From positions 620,001 to 684,000 of the forward strand of contig NZ_BBRN01000004.1 in assembly GCF_002090175.1 (NCBI RefSeq): 64,000 nucleotides of DNA. The letters are read 5' to 3'. The translations under genes and the position numbers were made by a program. Within the stretch, counting starts at the first letter, position 1, and each line of letters starts with the position of its first letter. Positions 42,187 to 52,884 of this stretch are shown piece by piece. Under the pieces are notes generated by a model. The model had not been told where the DNA came from. It searched no databases and saw nothing but the letters and a program-made list of their open reading frames with translations. This stretch comes from Demequina sp. NBRC 110057. Lineage in GTDB: Bacteria > Actinomycetota > Actinomycetes > Actinomycetales > Demequinaceae.

Positions 42187-42190
<4 letters not shown>
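41402..42190 (-). CDS. trpA: Tryptophan synthase alpha subunit
   Basis: Cleaves indole-3-glycerol phosphate to indole, which is channelled to TrpB. It has 262 aa. The catalytic Glu and Asp lie in [20 protein letters not shown] near residue 46. Phosphate-binding loops include [10 protein letters not shown] near 180 and [16 protein letters not shown] near 206. The ATG at 42190 overlaps the trpB stop, and its TGA overlaps the lgt start. Confidence 0.96.
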
Positions 42191-43391
<1,201 letters not shown>

Positions 43392-43395
<4 letters not shown>

Positions 43396-44204
43396 GGGCG
43401 AACCGCCCGCAGGGCGGGGTGCGCGCCGGCGGCGACCATGTCGGCCACGGCCTGACGCGGGTCCTTGTTCTTCACGAGGGCCTCGCCCACGAGGACGGCG
43501 TCGGCGCCCATGCGCGCGTACTCGACCACGTCGTGGCCGTCGCGAATGCCGGACTCGGCGACGCGGACGATGCCCGCGGGGATGATCGGCGCGAGTCGGG
43601 CGAAGGTGTGGCGGTCGACCTCAAGGGTCTTGAGGTTGCGGGCGTTGACGCCGATCACGCGGGCACCGGCGTCCGAGGCGCGCTGCACCTCCTCGGCGTC
43701 GTGCACCTCGACGAGGGCGGTCATGCCCAGCGAGTGCACGCGCTCCACGAGGGACTCGAGCGCCATCTGGTCGAGCGCCGCGACGATGAGGAGGACCACG
43801 TCAGCGCCGTGCGCGCGTGCCTCCCACACCTGGTACGGGGTGACGATGAAGTCCTTGCGCAGGATCGGGATGTCGACCTTCGCGCGCACCGCGTCGAGGT
43901 CCTCGAGGGAGCCGCCGAAGCGGCGCTGCTCGGTGAGCACCGAGATCACGGTCGCGCCGCCGGCCTCGTACTCCGTGGCGAGCAGCGCGGGGTCCGAGAT
44001 CGAGGCAAGGTCGCCCTTGGACGGGCTCGACCGCTTCACCTCCGCGATCACCGACACCTCGGACGTCGCGAGCATGGCGCGCGCGTCGAGCGCGCCCGGC
44101 TGACGCGAGGCGCGTTCCTTCAGCTGATCCATGGTGGTCACGCCCTCGCGCACCGCGAGATCCTCGCGCACCCCCGCCACGATGCTGTCCAGCACAGTCG
44201 TCAT
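43392..44204 (-). CDS. trpC: Indole-3-glycerol phosphate synthase
   Basis: Forms indole-3-glycerol phosphate from CdRP in tryptophan synthesis. It has 270 aa. The TIM-barrel motifs [15 protein letters not shown] (near residue 52), [22 protein letters not shown] (near 113) and [15 protein letters not shown] (near 185) hold the catalytic Lys and Glu residues. AAGGGGAG precedes the ATG. It opens the trpC-trpB-trpA-lgt run. trpD and trpG are not in the window. Confidence 0.96.
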
Positions 44205-44314
44205 CGCTCTCCCCTTGCCATGCGGCCCATCGTACCGGCGCGTGCCGACCCGGCTGACCCGTTCTCAGACGCGAGAGCGCTGGCAGATGTTGAGAGCGCG
44301 CACAGACTCCTCGG

Positions 44315-44746
44315 CTACGGAGCGAGGAAGGGCTCGAGTGCGGGAATATTGCGCAGGACCCAGAAAGCGACCGCCAGAGCGACCACCACGTTCGCGGCCC
44401 ACAGGGGTACGGCGGGGGCGGCCCGCCCCTTCCAGCCTGCCCGCCACCACGCCCCGAGCAGGACGAGGCACACGGGGATGACGATCAGCACCGCGAAGGG
44501 GTTGAGGGCGAGCGCGGCCGCGACGTCGCCGTGCGCCAGCTCGTGGACCGCACGCAGCCCGCCGCAGCCGGGGCACCACAGGCCCGTCAGGTGCAGCCAC
44601 GGGCACGCGGGGAAGAAGCCCGAGCGGTAGGGGTCTGCGACCGCCGTGTAGACGGTGGCAGCGGCGAGGACGGCCGATGCGGCGAGCGGCGCGCCCAGGC
44701 GCCGCCCCGGCGAGGGCGGCGCCTCGGCGCTCACGGCATCGGCCAT
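44315..44746 (-). CDS. DUF2752 family membrane protein
   Basis: A 143-aa protein with three predicted transmembrane helices and the family hallmark LWCPGCGGLRAVHELAHGD near residues 57-75 (CPxCGGxRA). No function is established for the family. It lies 15 bp downstream of the DUF4190 gene and 110 bp upstream of trpC on the same strand, within the tryptophan block. Many actinobacteria carry a different membrane protein in this position. Confidence 0.85.
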   Translation of the reverse strand: MADAVSAEAPPSPGRRLGAPLAASAVLAAATVYTAVADPYRSGFFPACPWLHLTGLWCPGCGGLRAVHELAHGDVAAALALNPFAVLIVIPVCLVLLGAWWRAGWKGRAAPAVPLWAANVVVALAVAFWVLRNIPALEPFLAP

Positions 44747-44761
44747 GGTGACTCAGTCGGC

Positions 44762-45157
44762 TCAGAGGCCGTAGGTGTCGGAGAGCTCCTCGGCGGTGAC
44801 GGTGCCCGTGCCGAGCAGGACGACGAGCAGGACCACCGACAGGGCGGTCAGGATGACCTGCACCCAGCCGAGGATGCGGCCGGCCTTGCCGAGCCCGCCG
44901 TTGGTCGCGAGGCCCTGGGCGGCGGCGTTCTCCGATGCCTTGCCGACGAAGATCGCGGGAATGGCAGTGAAGATGGAGCAGCACAGGAAGCCAAGGATGC
45001 CGAGCACGAGGGCCCAGACGCCGAGGGCGTTCTTCTCCTCGCTCGCGCCGCCAAAGCCGCCGGGGGGCGGGGGTGCTCCGTAGCCGCCGGGGGGCGGCGG
45101 GGTCATGCCGCCCTGGTAGGGAGGCTGGCCGCCGGGGGGCGGGGGAAGATCAGTCAC
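44762..45157 (-). CDS. DUF4190 family small membrane protein
   Basis: A 131-aa protein. Its N-terminal 40 residues are a Pro/Gly-rich cytosolic tail (repeated PPPPGG), followed by two hydrophobic helices (about 45-70 and 95-118) separated by GKASENAAAQGLATNGGLGKAG, the DUF4190 pattern. The function is unknown. It is cotranscribed with its neighbours by position (43 bp after the HGxxPAAW gene, 15 bp before the DUF2752 gene). Confidence 0.82.
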   Translation of the reverse strand: MTDLPPPPGGQPPYQGGMTPPPPGGYGAPPPPGGFGGASEEKNALGVWALVLGILGFLCCSIFTAIPAIFVGKASENAAAQGLATNGGLGKAGRILGWVQVILTALSVVLLVVLLGTGTVTAEELSDTYGL

Positions 45158-45200
45158 GCGGTTCTCCGTTGCATCGCGCGGTGGCCCGGGGACGGGACCG

Positions 45201-45437
45201 CTAGTTGAGGGGTTGGCCGTGGCCGAGGGCGCGCAGCGTCGCTCCCGCGGCGAGCGAGACGACGGCGATGCCGACGCCCACCCACACGAGGGGCCAGGTG
45301 GGGATCGCGATGCCGAACGCGATCACGAGCGAGGCGATGACAAGCCCGGCGTTCGTGACCCACGCCGCGGTGGTGCGGCCGTGGTTGGAGTGAGCGACCT
45401 CGGGAAGGTCCTCAGGGGCGATCTCAATGCTCGACAT
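45201..45437 (-). CDS. HGxxPAAW family membrane protein (HGRTTAAW variant)
   Basis: A 78-aa protein with two transmembrane helices. The family motif near residue 19 reads HGRTTAAW, with Thr replacing the usual Pro. Members are restricted to actinobacteria and occur near trpE; their role is unknown. It lies 32 bp after trpE with AAGGAGAAAC before the ATG. Confidence 0.82.
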   Translation of the reverse strand: MSSIEIAPEDLPEVAHSNHGRTTAAWVTNAGLVIASLVIAFGIAIPTWPLVWVGVGIAVVSLAAGATLRALGHGQPLN

Positions 45438-45469
45438 GGTGTTTCTCCTTAACGCTGTCGCGGGCCAGT

Positions 45470-47029
45470 TTAGCCAGCGCTGATGGTGCGAAGACGGGCC
45501 GCCATGCCGATGGCACGGACCATCGCGGCGGCCTTGTCCTTCGTCTCTTGGTCCTCGGTCGCGGGAACGGAGTCCGCCACGATGCCGGCGCCGGCCTGGA
45601 CGTGCGCGATGCCGTTTTCGATCAGGGCGGTACGGATGGCGATCGCCATGTCCATGTTTCCCGCGAAGTCGAAGTAGCCGACCGCGCCGCCGTACAGTGC
45701 GCGGCGGGCGGGCTCGATCTCGTCGATGAGCGCGATGGCCCTGGGCTTGGGAGCGCCCGACAGGGTGCCAGCCGGGAATGTCGCCGTGAGCACGTCCACG
45801 GGGCCGTGCTGCGGCTCCAACTCCCCCACCACCGTCGAGCAGATGTGCATGATGTGGCTGTAGCGGTTGACCTTCATGAACTCGAGCACCTCCACCGAGG
45901 TGGGCTCACAGACCTTCACGAGGTCGTTGCGCGCGAGGTCGACGAGCATGACGTGCTCGGCGATCTCCTTCGGGTCGGCCAGCAGGTCGGCTTCGAGCCT
46001 CGCGTCCTCCTCGACCGTCGCGCCGCGCGGTCGGGAGCCGGCGATGGGGAACGTGGACACGCGCCCGTCCTTCACCGCGGCGAGCGACTCGGGGCTCGCG
46101 CCCACCACCGCGAACTCGCGTCCCGCGTCGTCCGCGAGGTGGAAGCAATACATGTACGGCGACGGGTTGAGGGTGCGCAGGACGCGGTACACGTCGAGCG
46201 GGCTCGCGGGGCAGTCGACGTCGAACCGCTGCGAGGGCACCATCTGGAACACCTCGCCGTCCCGGATCGCCTCCTTCGCGAACCGCACTGCCTCCTCGAA
46301 CTCCCCCGGCGCGCTGCGCTGGGTGAGCGCGGGCTCGAGGGCCTCGGGGTCGAGCGCCGAGACCTCACCGGCGTCGGCATCGGCCAGTCGTCGTTCCATA
46401 CGGTCCAGGCGCGAGACGGCGTCCGCGTAGGCCCGCTCGATGCCGTCGTGGCGCGCATCGGCGTTGACGGCGTTGGCGATAAGCCAGACGGAACCGTCGT
46501 GATGGTCGATCGCCGCGATGTCCGTCGCGAGCAGCAGCGTCACGTCGGGCACGTCGATCTCGCGCGGCGCCTTGAAGGGAAGCGTCGGCTCCCACTGGCG
46601 GATGATGTCCCACCCGAGGGCACCCACGAGGCCGCCGGTCAGCGGCGGCAGGCCGGGGATAGGCTCGGACTGCAGCTCGCGCAGGGCGTGGCGGATGGTC
46701 TCCAGCGGGGCCCCGTCGGTGAGCCCCACGGGGACGTCGCCAGCCCAGCGCGCGTCGTCGCCCTGGATGGTCAACGTGGCGCGCGAGTCGGCGCCCACGA
46801 AGGAGAACCTGCCACGGGTGCCGTCGGGCTCGGCCGACTCGAGGATGAAGGTGCCGGCACGCTCCTGGCCGAGCGCGCGGTAGACCGCCACGGGCGTGAG
46901 TCCATCCGCGAGGACGCGTCGCACCACGGGGACCACGCGCCGCGAGGCGCCGATCTCGATGAACCTGTCGAGCGTGGGCCAGGTCTCGCCCCACGCGGGA
47001 CGCACGGCAGCGGGGGTGGCGCCGCTCAC
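45470..47029 (-). CDS. trpE: Anthranilate synthase component I
   Basis: Converts chorismate to anthranilate with ammonia supplied by TrpG, which is encoded elsewhere. The GTG at 47029 overlaps the hisI stop and gives 519 aa. The chorismate-binding C-terminal half shows [51 protein letters not shown] and [19 protein letters not shown]. The N-terminal domain includes the tryptophan-inhibition region ([18 protein letters not shown]). Coupling to hisI is translational. Confidence 0.96.
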   Translation of the reverse strand: MSGATPAAVRPAWGETWPTLDRFIEIGASRRVVPVVRRVLADGLTPVAVYRALGQERAGTFILESAEPDGTRGRFSFVGADSRATLTIQGDDARWAGDVPVGLTDGAPLETIRHALRELQSEPIPGLPPLTGGLVGALGWDIIRQWEPTLPFKAPREIDVPDVTLLLATDIAAIDHHDGSVWLIANAVNADARHDGIERAYADAVSRLDRMERRLADADAGEVSALDPEALEPALTQRSAPGEFEEAVRFAKEAIRDGEVFQMVPSQRFDVDCPASPLDVYRVLRTLNPSPYMYCFHLADDAGREFAVVGASPESLAAVKDGRVSTFPIAGSRPRGATVEEDARLEADLLADPKEIAEHVMLVDLARNDLVKVCEPTSVEVLEFMKVNRYSHIMHICSTVVGELEPQHGPVDVLTATFPAGTLSGAPKPRAIALIDEIEPARRALYGGAVGYFDFAGNMDMAIAIRTALIENGIAHVQAGAGIVADSVPATEDQETKDKAAAMVRAIGMAARLRTISAG

Positions 47030-47394
47030 GCGTCGACTCCGGGGGCCGACACGGGGAGCGCTCCCCCGGCCTGGAAGCACGTGGTGGTGCCGGTGTGGCA
47101 CGCGGGGCCGTGCTGGGTGACAGTCAGGAGCAGGGCGTCGCCGTCGCAGTCGATGTCGACGGAGTGCACCTCCTGGATGTGACCCGACGTGTCGCCCTTG
47201 CGCCAGAGCTCCTGGCGCGAGCGGCTCCAGTACACGGCGCGACCGGTGGTGAGGGTCTGGTGGAGGGCCTCGTCGTCCATCCACGCGACCATCAGCACGT
47301 CGCGGGTGTCGCGCTCCTGCACGACGGCACACACGAGGCCATCGGCGTTGCGCTTGAGGCGGTCAGCGATGCTGGCGTCCAGGGGCATGCGCAC
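47026..47394 (-). CDS. hisI: Phosphoribosyl-AMP cyclohydrolase
   Basis: Opens the purine ring of phosphoribosyl-AMP in histidine synthesis. The 122-aa protein has the zinc and magnesium site segments [20 protein letters not shown] (near residue 65) and [10 protein letters not shown] near 98. A GGAAGG sequence lies upstream. No fused HisE domain is present. It is the first gene after the ABC exporter and begins a hisI-trpE unit. Confidence 0.95.
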   Translation of the reverse strand: MRMPLDASIADRLKRNADGLVCAVVQERDTRDVLMVAWMDDEALHQTLTTGRAVYWSRSRQELWRKGDTSGHIQEVHSVDIDCDGDALLLTVTQHGPACHTGTTTCFQAGGALPVSAPGVDA

Positions 47395-47413
47395 ATCCTT
47401 CCAGATCCCTCAC

Positions 47414-47492
47414 CCCGCCCGGCGCAGATGGCCGCATCTGCGTCATCTCACGCGCCGAGGAGCCGCACATGCGGCCATCTGCGCCGGGCGGG
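47414..47492. repeat. 61-bp double-palindrome element, copy 2 (with extended stem)
   Basis: Core 47423-47483 matches copy 1 (20013-20073) in length and arm pattern. Flanking CCCGCCCGG extends the stem, giving arms 47414-47442 and 47464-47492 that pair over 28 of 29 positions around a 21-nt spacer. It lies between the end of the ABC exporter operon and the hisI start, so it may terminate the exporter transcript. Confidence 0.75.
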
Positions 47493-47499
47493 GGGCGGG

Positions 47500-49275
47500 T
47501 TAGTCGCGGGTTTGCGAGACCCAGGCCGCGTGAAGCGACGCGTAGGTGCCGCCGGCGGCGACAAGGTCGCGGTGCGGGCCCACCTCGATGAGCTCGCCAA
47601 GTTCCATGACGGCCACCAGGTCGGCGCGCTCGGCGGTCGACAGGCGGTGCGCGATGACCACCGACGTGCGCCCCTGCATGAGCGTCTCGAGGGCGCGCGA
47701 GATGCGCACCTCCGTCGCGGGGTCCACCGCGCTGGTGGCCTCGTCGAGGATGAGCAGATCCGGGTCACGCAGGTAGGCGCGCGCGATGGCGACAAGCTGG
47801 CGCTCGCCCGCGCTCAGCAGCTCGCCGCGCGGCCCCACCGCGGAGTCGAGTCCCGCGGGCAGGGCGTCGATCCAGCCCTCGAGCCCGAGCGACTCGAACG
47901 CCGCGAGCGAGCGAGCGCGGAGCTCCTCAGCGGGGGCGTCGGGAAGGGCGTACGCGAGGTTGCTCAGCACCGTGCCGTCGAACAGGAAGCCCTCCTGCGG
48001 GACCACGGCAACCGAGCGTCGCAGCGAGTCCATCGGCACGTCCCTGAGGTCGACGCCGCCCACGCGCACGGCGCCCTCGGTCGGGTCGAAGAAGCGCGAC
48101 ATGAGGCGCGCCAGCGACGTCTTACCGGAGCCGGTGGTGCCGACGAGCGCGATCCGCTTGCCCGCCGGAACGGTGAGGTCGATGCCCTTGAGCACCTCGG
48201 GCCCGCCCGGGTAGGTCAGACGGATGCCCTCCATGGCGAGCTCGCCGTGTCCGTGAGGGATGCGGGTGCCGCTCTCGCCGGGGTCGGCGACCGTCACCTC
48301 CTCGTCGACGAGCTCGAGGACGCGCTTCCAGCCGACGAGCGCACGCTGCATCTCGGCGAGCATCTCGATGATCCACATGACGGGTCCGGCGAACTGGTAG
48401 ACGAGGAACGCCATGGCGACCACGGTGCCGACGGACATCTGCCCGTTGACGGCCATGATGGTGCCGCCGACGAGCGCCATGCCGGTCGCGAGGGACTGGC
48501 CGATGACGGTCGACGAGAAGTTGACCGAGGCGAGGATCGAGGCCTTCTTCTCGGCCGCGAGGATGTCGTCGTTCTCGGCGTTGAGCTCGTCGCGCATGCG
48601 CTGCTGCACGCCGTAGGAGCGGATGGTCGACACTCCCACGATCTGCTCGCTCGTGCGGGCAAGGAGGTCCGCCATCTGCTCGCGCACGTGCTGGAAGGCG
48701 CGGCTCACGCGCGGCTGAATCCACAGCAGCGACAGCACCATCGGGACGAACGCCACCAGGACGATCAGCGACAGCTGCCACGAGTACGCGACCATGACGA
48801 CGTAGACCACCAGCGACTCGAGAGCCGAGATGATCATGGCGGCGCCGGTCCACTGCATGAGGTCACGAATGGTCTCGACGTCGCCGGTCACGCGGGACAC
48901 GTAGCGGCCGCGCTGCTCCTCGTTCTGCGTCAGCACACTGAGCTCGTGAACCTTGCGGAACGCGCGGATGCGCAGCGTGGCGAGGCCGGTCTCGGCGGCG
49001 GCCACGATGCGGCGCCGCACGCGCCACGCGAGGAGCGCGGCGATGATCAGCACCACGGCACCGAGCGTCGCGTACTGGACGACCACCTGGATATCGACGC
49101 CGCCGGGCGCCATGAGGCCAAGGTCGGTCACTCGCTGGGTCACGAACGGCACGGCGGCGCGGCCGCACGCCGCCAGGGCGGCGAGCGTCAGGGTGACTCC
49201 CAAGCCCACCTTGAACTCGGGACTCACGGCGAAGCCGCGGCGGAACATCTCGCGCGTCGTCATCGGCTGGCTCAT
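47500..49275 (-). CDS. ABC exporter half-transporter, canonical-Walker-B subunit
   Basis: A 591-aa fused membrane (six helices, residues about 20-320) and ATPase protein of the multidrug/peptide/lipid exporter type. Walker A GTTGSGKTSLARLMSRFF is near 380; Walker B LLILDEATSAVDP keeps the catalytic Glu; the signature is the divergent LSAGERQ. With its partner upstream this forms a heterodimer with one degenerate ATP site. It overlaps the partner gene (ATGA). The substrate is unknown. The ATG at 49275 was chosen over the longer upstream frame. Confidence 0.92.
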   Translation of the reverse strand: MSQPMTTREMFRRGFAVSPEFKVGLGVTLTLAALAACGRAAVPFVTQRVTDLGLMAPGGVDIQVVVQYATLGAVVLIIAALLAWRVRRRIVAAAETGLATLRIRAFRKVHELSVLTQNEEQRGRYVSRVTGDVETIRDLMQWTGAAMIISALESLVVYVVMVAYSWQLSLIVLVAFVPMVLSLLWIQPRVSRAFQHVREQMADLLARTSEQIVGVSTIRSYGVQQRMRDELNAENDDILAAEKKASILASVNFSSTVIGQSLATGMALVGGTIMAVNGQMSVGTVVAMAFLVYQFAGPVMWIIEMLAEMQRALVGWKRVLELVDEEVTVADPGESGTRIPHGHGELAMEGIRLTYPGGPEVLKGIDLTVPAGKRIALVGTTGSGKTSLARLMSRFFDPTEGAVRVGGVDLRDVPMDSLRRSVAVVPQEGFLFDGTVLSNLAYALPDAPAEELRARSLAAFESLGLEGWIDALPAGLDSAVGPRGELLSAGERQLVAIARAYLRDPDLLILDEATSAVDPATEVRISRALETLMQGRTSVVIAHRLSTAERADLVAVMELGELIEVGPHRDLVAAGGTYASLHAAWVSQTRD

Positions 49276-51143
49276 CAGATCCGTCCCGCCTCTTCCTCGG
49301 CCTGACGGCGCGAGTCCTCCTCGTAGGCGAGCACCAGCTCGCGGTAGCCCGCATCGCGGCTCACCAGGTCGGCGTGCACGCCGGCGTCGACGACGCGCCC
49401 GGAGTCCACGTGGACGATGGCATCGGCCAGCATGATCGACGCCAGGCGGTAGGCGATGATGAGGACCGTGGGGCCCTCGCCGTCGGCCGCCAGCCCGCGC
49501 AGGATGTCCTGCTCCACGCGCGGGTCGACGGCGCTCGTCGCGTCGTCGAGCACCAGTACGCGGGGGCGGCGCACCAGCGCGCGGGCGAGCGCGAGGCGCT
49601 GACGCTGTCCGCCGGACAGGTTCATGCCGCGCTCGGCGAGGATCCCGTCGAGGCCCGTGCGCCCGTCGCGCGAGAGCTTCTCGACGACGTCCACCACGTT
49701 GGCGCGGCGCAGCGCGTCCCACACCTCGTCGTCGCTGAAGTCGCCGCCGAGCGTGACGTTCTCGCGCACGCTGCCGGCGAAGACGAAGGCTGTCTGGGGC
49801 ACCAGGGCGACGTGTTCGCCCAGGCCGGCGATCTCCTCCAGGGGAACGCCGTCGAGCGTGATCTGACCGCCCACGGGCCGGGCCAGGCGCGAGGCCGCGA
49901 GGGCGACCGTCGACTTGCCCGCCCCGGTGGGGCCCACGAGCGCGGTCACGGTGCCGGGCTCGAGCGTCAGCGACACGTCCTGCAGGATCATCGCGAGGTT
50001 GCCGTCGCCGTCGTCAGCGCCGATGTCGGCTCCGACGAACGCGAGGGCACCGGCGCCGTCCTTGGCAAGGGTGCGGTGCCCTGGCTCGTCGACCTCGGTG
50101 GCGGCCTGAGCGATCTCGCCGATGCGGCGGAAGGCCACGAGCGCCTGGGGCATCTGCCCCAGCACCCAGCCGATGCCGCGGATCGGGACGGCCATGAGCG
50201 TCACCAGGTAGATCGACGAGACGACCTCGCCGACCGACACGTAGCCGGCATCGGCCCTGATGGCGCCCACGATCATGAGCGCGACGGCACCCAGCGGCAC
50301 GATGAGGTCCATGAGCGGCTCGAACCAGGCTGAGGTGCGCCCCACGCGGATGTCCGCGTGCTGAAGCCCTCGCGAGGCCTCGGAGAATCGCGCCGTCTCG
50401 CGCGCCTCGGCCCCGAGCGCCTTCACGACGGTGCCGCCCTCGAAGCTCTCGTGCGCGATGGTCGACACGTCGGCGCGACGCGACTGCCCGAGGTCCCACT
50501 GAGGCGTGATGATCTTCTCGAACGCGTAGTTGATGGCGAAGATGACCGGCACCACGGCGAGGCCGGTGACGGCCAGCCACGGGTCCATCTGCCACATCGT
50601 CCAGCCCGCGGCGAACATCATGACGAACGAGCCGACGGTGAACGCGAAGGGGTGAAGAGTGTTCGTGGCGCTCTCGGAGTCCGAGGACATCGCGGACAGC
50701 ATGCGGCCGGACGGGTTGGCGCGGTGCCACCCGAGCGGCAGGCTCGCGAGGGCATCGGCCACCACCCTGCGGTGCTGTGCCGCCACGCCCGCCACGCCGA
50801 TCCCCTGGACGCCGCGGCGCAGGCCCACGAGCACGGCGTTGACGAGGCCGATGCCGAGGAAGATGGCGCCTGCGATCCAGATCGCAGTGATGGGGTCCTG
50901 CGTGAGCTCGCCCCAGAAGCCGAGGATGGGGTCGCCGGCGACGCCGGGGATCACCACATCGTCGGTGATGTCGCCCACGAGCGTGCCGAACAGCACGGTG
51001 AGCAGGGAGAACACGGCGGCGGAGCCGATCGCGATGCCGAAGCGCCACGGCTCGGTCTTGAGCGCGTGCCACAGGAGCTGGACGGCCTTGCGGTTAAACG
51101 ATCCCGTGAGTCGATAGTCCGCGGCCGAGGGGCGGCGGCTCAT
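49275..51143 (-). CDS. ABC exporter half-transporter, degenerate-Walker-B subunit
   Basis: A 622-aa fused membrane and ATPase protein. Walker [18 protein letters not shown] is near residue 410, the signature [15 protein letters not shown] is canonical, and Walker [14 protein letters not shown] has Asp where the catalytic Glu is expected. That pattern is complementary to the partner encoded immediately downstream, as in TM287/288-type heterodimers. It starts 4 bp inside the hisF stop, so the exporter is cotranslated with a histidine gene; whether it handles a related compound is unknown. Confidence 0.92.
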   Translation of the reverse strand: MSRRPSAADYRLTGSFNRKAVQLLWHALKTEPWRFGIAIGSAAVFSLLTVLFGTLVGDITDDVVIPGVAGDPILGFWGELTQDPITAIWIAGAIFLGIGLVNAVLVGLRRGVQGIGVAGVAAQHRRVVADALASLPLGWHRANPSGRMLSAMSSDSESATNTLHPFAFTVGSFVMMFAAGWTMWQMDPWLAVTGLAVVPVIFAINYAFEKIITPQWDLGQSRRADVSTIAHESFEGGTVVKALGAEARETARFSEASRGLQHADIRVGRTSAWFEPLMDLIVPLGAVALMIVGAIRADAGYVSVGEVVSSIYLVTLMAVPIRGIGWVLGQMPQALVAFRRIGEIAQAATEVDEPGHRTLAKDGAGALAFVGADIGADDGDGNLAMILQDVSLTLEPGTVTALVGPTGAGKSTVALAASRLARPVGGQITLDGVPLEEIAGLGEHVALVPQTAFVFAGSVRENVTLGGDFSDDEVWDALRRANVVDVVEKLSRDGRTGLDGILAERGMNLSGGQRQRLALARALVRRPRVLVLDDATSAVDPRVEQDILRGLAADGEGPTVLIIAYRLASIMLADAIVHVDSGRVVDAGVHADLVSRDAGYRELVLAYEEDSRRQAEEEAGRI

Positions 51144-51910
51144 CGGACCTCGATCCCTGCAGCGCGCATGTGGTCTTTGACCTGGCCGATGGTGAGCGTG
51201 CCGAAGTGGAACACGCTCGCGGCAAGCACAGCATCGGCGCCCGCGCGGGCGGCCTCGACAAAGTGCTCGGGCGTGCCCGCGCCCCCGGAGGCGATCAGCG
51301 GGATGCTCACGTGCGCGCGCACGGCTCGCAGCATCTCGAGGTCGAAGCCGCCGGTGGTGCCGTCGGCGTCCATCGAGTTCAGGAGGATCTCGCCCGCGCC
51401 GAGGTCCTGGCCGCGGCGGGCCCAGGCCACAGCGTCGATGCCCGTGCCCTTCTTGCCCCCGTGGGTGGTCACCTCGTAGCCCGACTCCGTGACGGTGTCG
51501 GGGCCGCAGCGGCGCGCGTCGACGGACAGCACGAGGACCTGCGAGCCGAAGCGCGCGGCGATCTCCGAGATCAGCTCGGGGCGCTCGATGGCGGCGGTGT
51601 TGACCCCCACCTTGTCGGCGCCGGCGCGCAGCAGCCTGTCCACGTCCTCGGGGCTGCGTACGCCGCCCCCCACGGTGAGCGGCACGAAGACGGTGTCGGC
51701 GGTGCGTCCCACCACGTCGTAGGTGGTGTCGCGGCCGTCGACGGACGCGGTGACGTCGAGGAACGTCACCTCGTCGGCACCCGCGGCGCCGTAGGCGGCG
51801 GCGAGCTCGACGGGGTCGCCCGCGTCACGCAGTTCGACGAAGTTCACGCCCTTGACGACGCGTCCCGCGTCGACGTCCAGGCACGGGATCACCCTGACGG
51901 CAGTTCCCAC
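51140..51910 (-). CDS. hisF: Imidazole glycerol phosphate synthase cyclase subunit
   Basis: Cyclase half of the HisFH complex of histidine synthesis. The GTG at 51910, overlapping the FKBP gene's TAG by one base, gives 256 aa beginning [21 protein letters not shown]. The catalytic Asp residues are in [10 protein letters not shown] and [33 protein letters not shown] near 80 and [14 protein letters not shown] near 222 bind phosphate. HisH is not in the window. Confidence 0.96.
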   Translation of the reverse strand: MGTAVRVIPCLDVDAGRVVKGVNFVELRDAGDPVELAAAYGAAGADEVTFLDVTASVDGRDTTYDVVGRTADTVFVPLTVGGGVRSPEDVDRLLRAGADKVGVNTAAIERPELISEIAARFGSQVLVLSVDARRCGPDTVTESGYEVTTHGGKKGTGIDAVAWARRGQDLGAGEILLNSMDADGTTGGFDLEMLRAVRAHVSIPLIASGGAGTPEHFVEAARAGADAVLAASVFHFGTLTIGQVKDHMRAAGIEVR

Positions 51911-52824
51911 TATTCCTCCGAGTTCCACACGTCGAGGATGTCCACGACGACAACCATGGTGCCACGGGACGGGTAGCCCATCGTGGCGGGGATGACCAGT
52001 TCCACACGGGAGCCCTCGGTCTGGTCGAGGATGCCCTGGGTGAGGCCCGTGACGGTCTTGCCGGCGTCCATGTCGATGGTGAGCGGCTCGACGTCGGCCG
52101 GCCACGAGGTGCGGAACACGTCGCCGGCCGACCACGCACCGTCCTCGTCGTTCTCGCCGTCCGCGTAGTAGAAGGCCGAGTAGTTGACGAGCACCCGCGA
52201 CACCGTGCTCACCTGCGGCCCGGTGCCCTTGATCAGGGTCGCGACCTGGAGGTCGTCGACCGTCGGCGCGTCCTCGGCGACCGTCACCTGTGGCGCTCCG
52301 TCGACGTCGAAGGTCACCTTCGGCATCGAGTCCGGCGCCGCGACCTCGTCGCCGACAGCGGACTCCGAGCGCACATCCATGACCACGGCCACCGGCGGCT
52401 GGTCCTCTGTACCGTCGCCCGGGGACACCGTCAGCACGCGTGCCCCGACGTTGAGGTCCACGAGCGTGTCGTAAAGAGCCTCGCCGAGCGACTCCTCTGT
52501 CAAGACGAAGGACTGCGGTAGGCCGTCGAACGTGTTGACGACGGGCGTGGCGTCGGTGAGGGACTCGCCGTACAGGTCCAGCAGCAGCGGCTGCCCGTCC
52601 TCAAGCGCCGCGCCCTCGCCGTTCCACACCACCTGGGTCTGCTCCCCTGTGTACGTCATGCCTGGCTCGAACGTCAGCGAGGGCGCCAGGGTCTCCGACT
52701 GCCCCACGGTGATCTGGCCGATGTCCCCCGTCAGCGACGCGGTGGCGCTCGGTTCCGGCGCGGAGTCGGAGCACGCGGCGAGGGTGAGGGCGGCCGCGAT
52801 GACGGGCACGATGAATCGGCGCAT
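51910..52824 (-). CDS. FKBP-type peptidyl-prolyl isomerase-like lipoprotein
   Basis: A 304-aa lipoprotein: signal peptide [18 protein letters not shown] with the lipobox cysteine at residue 18. Residues about 190-304 form an FKBP domain ([55 protein letters not shown]). Residues about 30-165 look like a diverged second FKBP-like repeat. An FKBP lipoprotein next to pafA is a common actinobacterial arrangement. It would act as an extracytoplasmic folding factor. It is followed directly by hisF. Confidence 0.85.
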   Translation of the reverse strand: MRRFIVPVIAAALTLAACSDSAPEPSATASLTGDIGQITVGQSETLAPSLTFEPGMTYTGEQTQVVWNGEGAALEDGQPLLLDLYGESLTDATPVVNTFDGLPQSFVLTEESLGEALYDTLVDLNVGARVLTVSPGDGTEDQPPVAVVMDVRSESAVGDEVAAPDSMPKVTFDVDGAPQVTVAEDAPTVDDLQVATLIKGTGPQVSTVSRVLVNYSAFYYADGENDEDGAWSAGDVFRTSWPADVEPLTIDMDAGKTVTGLTQGILDQTEGSRVELVIPATMGYPSRGTMVVVVDILDVWNSEE

Positions 52825-52884
52825 GGGTCGTCCTCTCGGGCGCGGGGGTGGGGGCGGTTCAGTCTAGCGGCGCGGCAGCGGTGC

